64,000 bases of DNA from Chinchilla lanigera (lineage: Eukaryota; Chordata; Mammalia; Rodentia; Chinchillidae). The translations under genes were made by a program, and so were the position numbers. Below the pieces are notes generated by a model that saw nothing but the letters and a program-made list of their open reading frames with translations, did not search any database and had not been told where the DNA came from. Location of the stretch: NCBI RefSeq assembly GCF_000276665.1, contig NW_004955437.1:4466398-4530397 (forward strand), in the 5' to 3' direction. Positions 58,921 through 64,000 of this stretch are shown here, in pieces (the first letter of the stretch is position 1; each line of letters starts with the position of its first letter).

Positions 58921-59399
58921 ACTCAACTTCATGCACCTACACTGGGATGAATGGAGAGCCCTGCTAAAATATTACCCAATTACATCAAGCCTTCTTGTCA
59001 CCTGCATTTATTAATAGAGTGTCCCCATTCTTTTGGCCATGTTCCCCCGCTGCCACGGTGGGAAATACTAACTTTATCTGCAGTAGAAAGTGATAGAATC
59101 AAACAGGCATCAATGCCAAGAAACCATCGGGCAATGCTGGCCAGATGTGAACTCTTGGCTTAGGGCCTGCCCGGTAAGACCTTGGGGTGGCAGTTATCCA
59201 TACACATTCACTTCCCATTGTATTTATACCTCCTACCAAGAGGATTATGTGGGGGTTTTGGGAAGTTCTTTTTTTTCCCTACATAAATGTTGCATTTAGA
59301 ACCTATATTTTGAAAATTATTTCAAACTTTCAAAAGTTTGCCAGATTAATACAATGAACTCTCCTTTGTCTAGACTCACTCAATAATTTTGTTTTATTT

Positions 59400-59550
59400 T
59401 AGTCTTTTTGAGAATGCGTTTCACTATGCAGTTCAGGTTGGCCTTGAACTCATTATGTAGCCCAGGCTGGCCTCGAACTTGCAGTGATCCTCCTGCCTCA
59501 GCCTCCTGAGTGTTGAGCTTACAGGCGTGTACCACCACACCTAGCCACTG
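59400..59550 (-). mobile_element. B1 SINE, antisense
   Basis: TTTTTGAGAATGCGTTTCAC to GTGTACCACCACACCTAGC, with duplicated internal segment. Confidence 0.88.
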
Positions 59551-60119
59551 CATAACATTTTGTCTTATCACTCTTTTTAAAAATAATACTTGTTATTGCT
59601 ATGATTATGTTTGCTGAACCACTTCTGATGTCATGACACTTTATGCCTAAACACAGCAGCAAAAACTCTTAGAACCAGGGCATTCTCTTGTATACCCACA
59701 GCCCATAGTCAAATCTAGAAAATTTAACATTGACACAATACTCTTACTAAATACACAGCCTAAATTCAAACGATCTCAGTAACATTCTTTATAACAGGTT
59801 TTTTTGGGTGGGGGTGGGGGGGTTGGTCTCATTTCAGAATCAGCCACTGCACTTAGATTAGATTAAAAGGCATTTTAGGAATATTTATTTAAAAATGTTC
59901 CTTGAAAAACTTTTTCAGAAAATCCACCATTTTCAGAAGTCTTCCTAAGCCAACTAATCAAAAGCCACAGCATAGCACTGATCTATATCCATCCTGTGTG
60001 GCTTGTGTTACATACATAGTATTTTCTTCCAGAGTTTGTACATCTAGAGGACAAGAACTTGTCCTGTTCCTTTTTCATGTGCTCGATAGCACTTACGGAT
60101 ATGCACTGAATTTGGTTGA

Positions 60120-60215
60120 ATTCCTTTATTTTACATCTGAAGAAGCTAAGCGTCCAGAGATACGAATAATAGCCCGCCGCAAGGCACACAGCTAGTTACT
60201 TACAGACCAAGCCCT
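60120..60215 (-). mobile_element. MIR SINE, antisense
   Basis: TTTATTTTACATCTGAAGAA and AAGGCACACAGCTAGTTACT are the reverse complement of the MIR core. Confidence 0.6.
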
Positions 60216-61877
60216 ATATACTCGGCCTCCAGTTCCGAGACTGAAGTTACTGCCCTGTTCACAGGGGTGCCGTATTTTCTAGGGTGATGAAGACTATGTC
60301 TGTATCTGCAGGAGATGAGCTAATAAATCACTGTCATTAAAATGATCGCCCCTGTGTGGCAGTACAGGAACACACAGACAAAATGAAATCATGCTAGCTT
60401 CCTTTTCGGTATGAATGGGAAGCAGTCATGGCGCTGTGGACGGTTTTTGATCTAGGTGTCCTGGCAGGGTGGAAGTCCACGTGCCGCTATAGGATAACAC
60501 CCTGCTTCTCTGTGGTCTCCATTCGGTCAGCTATAAAAATAGGGATGTGATATCAGGACTGTGAGGAGGGTTTAGGTCAAGATGTTCCCCTTCCGCATAT
60601 TAAGTGTGCATTTTGTGTTGCCCAGCAGGGCTGGTACGAACATCCCAGGGCCTCTCAAAGAGGAAGCTATGGTCTGAGAAGAGCAGGTGCAGGGTGCTTT
60701 GGGGACCTGTAGACAGCGCAGCCTCATGGGGGAGCTAGACTGGTACAAAATCAACTCAGTATAAACCAGCAGCATTAGACAGAGAGGGCCCATTTTCAAC
60801 ACCATGTGTCCCCGGGAGGTGACAGAAGCAGTGAACTGTGTGGCTGGGGCACGCTGCCTGGCTGCAGAAGAGACAGATTCCTCCGCTGGACTGCATAGTC
60901 CCAGGGTGTTGGGAACCGGGATCAAACAACTCTCACGGCTGGGTCTGTGCCCTTTCCACTCCTCCAGATCGGCTGCCTTTCACAGGCGAGCGCCCAAGGT
61001 GACCCACCTCTGCTGACCAGGTAGGACTGCACTCAGCGGTCCTCTCAAGAAAGAGTCAGAGCACCTCTCTTTGCCTTTCTAAATGTCTCCTACCTGGGTT
61101 TATTGCAGTCTCCTCCCCTTCCTCCTCTGCCTGCAATCCTTTTCTCACTTGCCAATTTTATGCCTCTCTGCTCCTATTATTTCTAACTTTGCTCTTTCCT
61201 TGTATGTGGAATGCTAAAATTAATTAGACAGAGCCAAGTATGAACATGCTCTATTTTATGCAAATATATTTTACATATGCAAACATAATCACTTTATGCA
61301 AATATGCTCTGTGCATAAAATTTAATGGTTCTGAGCACTACCTTAAAAATTAGTTTAATCTTGTATCTGTCTCTTAAAAATTCCTAATCCTAAATTGTTC
61401 TCTGTCTCATTAGAACCCTCAGTTATACTTAATTTCCCTGCTTTCATGCAAATTTCAATTAATTTAAATAAAGATATGGATCCCTAATGGTATTAGATTA
61501 TTGAACTGTAGTAGGTGAAACTAGTACAGTGGTAACAGCTATCCAGGGTTTCTTTTTCTCTAGGAACACTGATTCATTTAAGTTTTCAGGTGTCCCCAAG
61601 ATAAGCCACGGGAGTATAAACATGTAAGTAAACATAACCAAAGGCTTGAAAACAGAAATAAAAAGATTTTTCTCTCTCTCTCTCTTTCTCTGTTGAGTTA
61701 GAGAAGTGAGTTACATAATTTCTTGACAGAAATTGACACTACTTTATGTTAAGAAGGATAAAAACGATTTGCTTAATTTTTCCCCGATACTTAGCTAGTT
61801 AGCCACTTCTCAGCAGGTTTTACATATTTATCATAATTTATTATCAGTAGAAATTCTTTACCTTCAGAAATGATTAC
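60216..61877. other. Intron sequence 3' of window exon 1
   Basis: A TCTC run lies at 61669-61690. Nothing else recognised; the donor of exon 1 is at 61876-61877. Confidence 0.4.
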
Positions 61878-62060
61878 CTGTTTTTCTGTTAGAATTACTC
61901 TCCTGAGTAACTGATTCTCCAGTCCTTTCATTGTAACAGTGAAATCAATGACTGATGTTTTGGCGTTGATCTCGGGGGTAAAGGCAGGGTTTGGTAACTT
62001 TGTAGTAATATAAAGTTTAAATGTATCCATGACATCACATTCCTTATCACCAACTTTCAC
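61878..62060 (-). CDS. DNAH8: DNAH8 exon 1 of window (end of AAA5)
   Basis: 183 bp, 61 codons, phase 0 at both ends. The acceptor ends in TATATAG before GTG AAA GTT, and the donor is CAG|GTAATC. The first codon is GTG (Val), an internal residue and not a start. The peptide begins [20 protein letters not shown] and ends RRVILTEKQ, matching the end of the dynein motor region usually assigned to AAA5 (Pfam AAA_9). It carries the family's FTV.MKGLE.QLL pattern. The reading frame stays open into the intron for about 29 codons, which is not coding. The exon encoding the sequence just before it is not seen between 62061 and 64000. Confidence 0.93.
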
Positions 62061-62407
62061 CTATATAAATTCACGTGTGAAATTAAAAACAGCATAAAGG
62101 CCAGAACAAGGGACTTGGGTGCAATTTGGGAAAGAATTTACCAAAGGTCAGAGCTATGAAACTTGAATGAATTGAGAAGGCAGGCTGTGAAATTTTAATC
62201 ACTGACCTTAAATAATAAAGCCTGCTCATTTTAAAATAATTTTGATTTGTGGACCTGTCTAAAAAGATGTTTTTAGCCATAATGCCAAGGAATTAAATGA
62301 AAAATTTATCCAGAACAAATGGTAAATAAAGGGAAACTCAGAAGCATCTAAGATTTGATTTTAAATTTTTAGTATTTATTCTTCTCATCAACTGTTCCTA
62401 GTACAGT

Positions 62408-62513
62408 AGTATGGACTGAAACCTCCACACAGTGAGCTAAATAAACCTTTCCTTCCTTAATTTTGGGAATTGGGTATTTTGTCTCAGCAACGAGAGAAAA
62501 GTAACCGAGACAC
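62408..62513 (+). mobile_element. Fragment of the MaLR-like repeat of 41.9 and 56.5 kb
   Basis: TATGGACTGAAACCTCCACA through CCTTTCCTTCCTTAATTTTG to AAGTAACCGAGACA, matching only the 3' 100 bp of the other copies. Confidence 0.65.
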
Positions 62514-62937
62514 TTTTATTCTTTTTTCCCCATAAACTCTTGCAGGCTTAAGTATATACCAAATGTTTCATAAACTCTTGCTAAATGAATTTTTTAAATA
62601 CGGTAAGTAAAAGAATTCACATTATAAAGAAAATCTTTCTAAGTAAATCTATCTTTATCGTTACTTATTCACTGATACTCAGGAATTGGATTAAGTGCGC
62701 CAAAGTGAAAAAAACTCAATCAGAGGTGCTTATGTATCAAGAAATAAAACCAAAGAAGCCTAAAGGTAGAAAATGACAGCAATTTTTTTAAAAAGTCTTG
62801 AAAACAATTCATGCTATCATCAACAGTTGGAAACAGTATTCCATGGCTTCCAGCAAAGTCAACGAGTTTAGGTTGGAATTTAATAAAGAGAGAAATGAAC
62901 AAATCAATTTAGACTTTATGAAGTTGCTATCTTCTTG

Positions 62938-63142
62938 CTGGGTGCAGGAGCGTACATCTATAATCTCAGCTAACTGGGAGGCTGAGGCAGAAGGATCACA
63001 AATTCAAGGCCAGCCTTGGTCAGCTTAGGGAGACAGTCACAAAGCAAAGCAAAACAAAACAAAAGGGTTGGAGCTCAGTGGCAAAGCACTTGCTTCTCAT
63101 GTAGGAGAACTTGGGATCAGTCCCCAGTGCTGAACAGAAAAA

Positions 63143-63144
<2 letters not shown>
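62938..63144 (+). mobile_element. B1-ID composite SINE
   Basis: B1 half: GGGAGGCTGAGGCAGAAGGA and AAGGCCAGCCTTGGTCAGC. (CAAAA)n linker. ID half: GAGCTCAGTGGCAAAGCACT and GGATCAGTCCCCAGTGCTGA. Confidence 0.8.
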
Positions 63145-63195
<51 letters not shown>

Positions 63196-63196
63196 A
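63145..63196 (+). repeat. (GT)n microsatellite
   Basis: Pure GT except one GTAT near the end, directly after the ID half of the composite SINE. Confidence 0.96.
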
Positions 63197-63400
63197 ACCA
63201 GCTTTCAATTGCTATGACAAAATACCTGATATACACAGCTAAAAAGAGGAAAGATTTAGTTTGGCTATGGTTTCAGTCCGTGGTCGGCCTGTGGTGAGGT
63301 AGACACACCAAGGGAGAAGGGTGTGGTGGTGGAAAGCTGCTCTCCTCACAGTTTTACCACAGCCTGAGGGCTGTGTCTCACAGTGATTTAGAATGAAGCC
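63197..63400 (-). mobile_element. MaLR-type LTR fragment, antisense
   Basis: TGCTATGACAAAATACCTGA and GAGGAAAGATTTAGTTTGGC match the antisense MaLR pattern also seen at 18335. Confidence 0.5.
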
Positions 63401-63893
63401 ATGGACAGAGCAGGGAGGGCACAGCAAATTTATTTTAAAGACATAAAGGCAAGAGAGTAAAAGTTATAAAGGCAAAGAAGTAAAGCTCCTGTTAGCTGGG
63501 AGGGGGTCCTGAGCAGAATACCCAAGAAGGCTTTTTAAGGGATTTAGAAGGGAGCTTGGGCCATTGTGGGAGCAATAGAAGCTCTACCTGATAGGAGGCT
63601 ACACACTTCTGAGGGTCCAGTCTCTGTGGAGTTCATGCAGTATCCACGCAGGACCCACAAGCCAATGGCCCGCCTGATCATGCTCTGGAGAGGTCACAGA
63701 TAGCTAAAGGACACCTGGCAGATATTTTTGTAAAATCCCCCTCTCCGTCGGGTCCTGACTCAGCAGATGCCATTTTGGGGCTTCCCAAATGCACTTAGGG
63801 ACCATCATCCTTACTGCCTGATGGAATCCTAACTCTGTCTTACTAATTCCTGTTACAATGGCAGCCAGGAAGGAGAGAGAATCAGAGGGCATG

Positions 63894-63894
<1 letters not shown>

Positions 63895-63935
<41 letters not shown>
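63895..63935 (+). repeat. (TG)n microsatellite
   Basis: Uninterrupted TG run of 41 bp. Confidence 0.96.
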
Positions 63936-63937
<2 letters not shown>

Positions 63938-64000
63938 GAGCCAAGTAACAGCCACAGTCCCCAAGGTCACACACACACCCATGATCCACTCCTTTCAACA

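Larger units (their letters stand above)
14089..62060 (-). other. DNAH8: DNAH8 gene, internal part (13 exons)
   Basis: Thirteen exons on the minus strand join into one open frame of 1940 nt. Every intron is GT-AG and every junction keeps phase. The product is an axonemal outer-arm-type dynein heavy chain, the ATP-driven motor subunit that powers sliding of doublet microtubules; DNAH8 is known to act mainly in sperm flagella. The assembled segment covers the end of AAA5, the AAA5-AAA6 connection, AAA6 with its lid and the start of the C-terminal domain. From memory of the family, residues that differ between the DNAH5 and DNAH8 paralogues (for example [26 protein letters not shown]) follow DNAH8. 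No exon upstream of 62060 or downstream of 14089 was found in the window, so the gene continues on both sides. Confidence 0.9.

Noticed and set aside
60572..60925. 117-codon minus-strand open frame
   Set aside because: No domain, no splice-compatible link to DNAH8 frame, and an overlapping open frame on the plus strand.
1..64000. CRISPR arrays, operons, phage or other prokaryotic systems
   Set aside because: The window is clearly mammalian genomic DNA; the only regular repeats are microsatellites and dispersed mobile elements.

Overview
The window is a stretch of rodent nuclear genome from a draft assembly, with a 100-N gap at 19398-19497. Rodent origin is inferred from two SINE families found together: tRNA-Ala-derived ID elements and 7SL-derived B1 elements, plus B1-ID composites. 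I saw no B2 or murine-type Lx elements, so a non-murid rodent fits best. A castorimorph such as beaver is a guess from the ID subtype, not a demonstrated identification.

The only protein-coding gene I can support is on the minus strand: thirteen consecutive internal exons of an axonemal dynein heavy chain, best matched to DNAH8. They run from 62060 (5' side) down to 14089 (3' side). All thirteen have GT donors and AG acceptors, the phases agree at every junction, and together they give 1940 nt (646 codons plus 2 nt) of open frame. They encode the end of AAA5, the AAA5-AAA6 linker, AAA6 with its lid, and the start of the dynein C-terminal domain. The first exons and the last few exons lie outside the window. 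No promoter, CpG island, tRNA gene, rRNA or CRISPR array was found.

Everything else is intron filled with mobile elements. 0-14 kb: ancient MaLR, L1 and L2 remains, a palindromic MITE and ID SINEs. 14-34 kb: DNAH8 exons 13 to 9 of the window with MaLR LTRs, B1s, a TA-flanked MITE, a 0.77-kb LTR and a compact LTR nested in a MaLR. 34-45 kb: a dense nest containing an old class I endogenous retrovirus gag/pro remnant, an L1 3' end, a second L1 with 5' UTR to ORF2, a second 0.77-kb LTR with a perfect 6-bp target duplication, and an antisense L1. 45-64 kb: exons 7 to 1 with a third 0.77-kb LTR, MIR, L2, B1 and young ID copies.

The most interesting structures are (i) a 58-bp stretch of the retroviral nucleocapsid/zinc-knuckle region copied, with one mismatch, into an L1 730 bp away, (ii) an LTR-like element flanked by a roughly 70-bp repeat of L1 sequence, far too long for a normal target duplication, (iii) a small LTR family with three copies here, all antisense to DNAH8, (iv) an unnamed unit repeated about three times at 34.8-35.4 kb and once at 42.6 kb, and (v) a set of young ID elements with near-perfect 13-17 bp target duplications. 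I see no evidence of an undescribed gene system.
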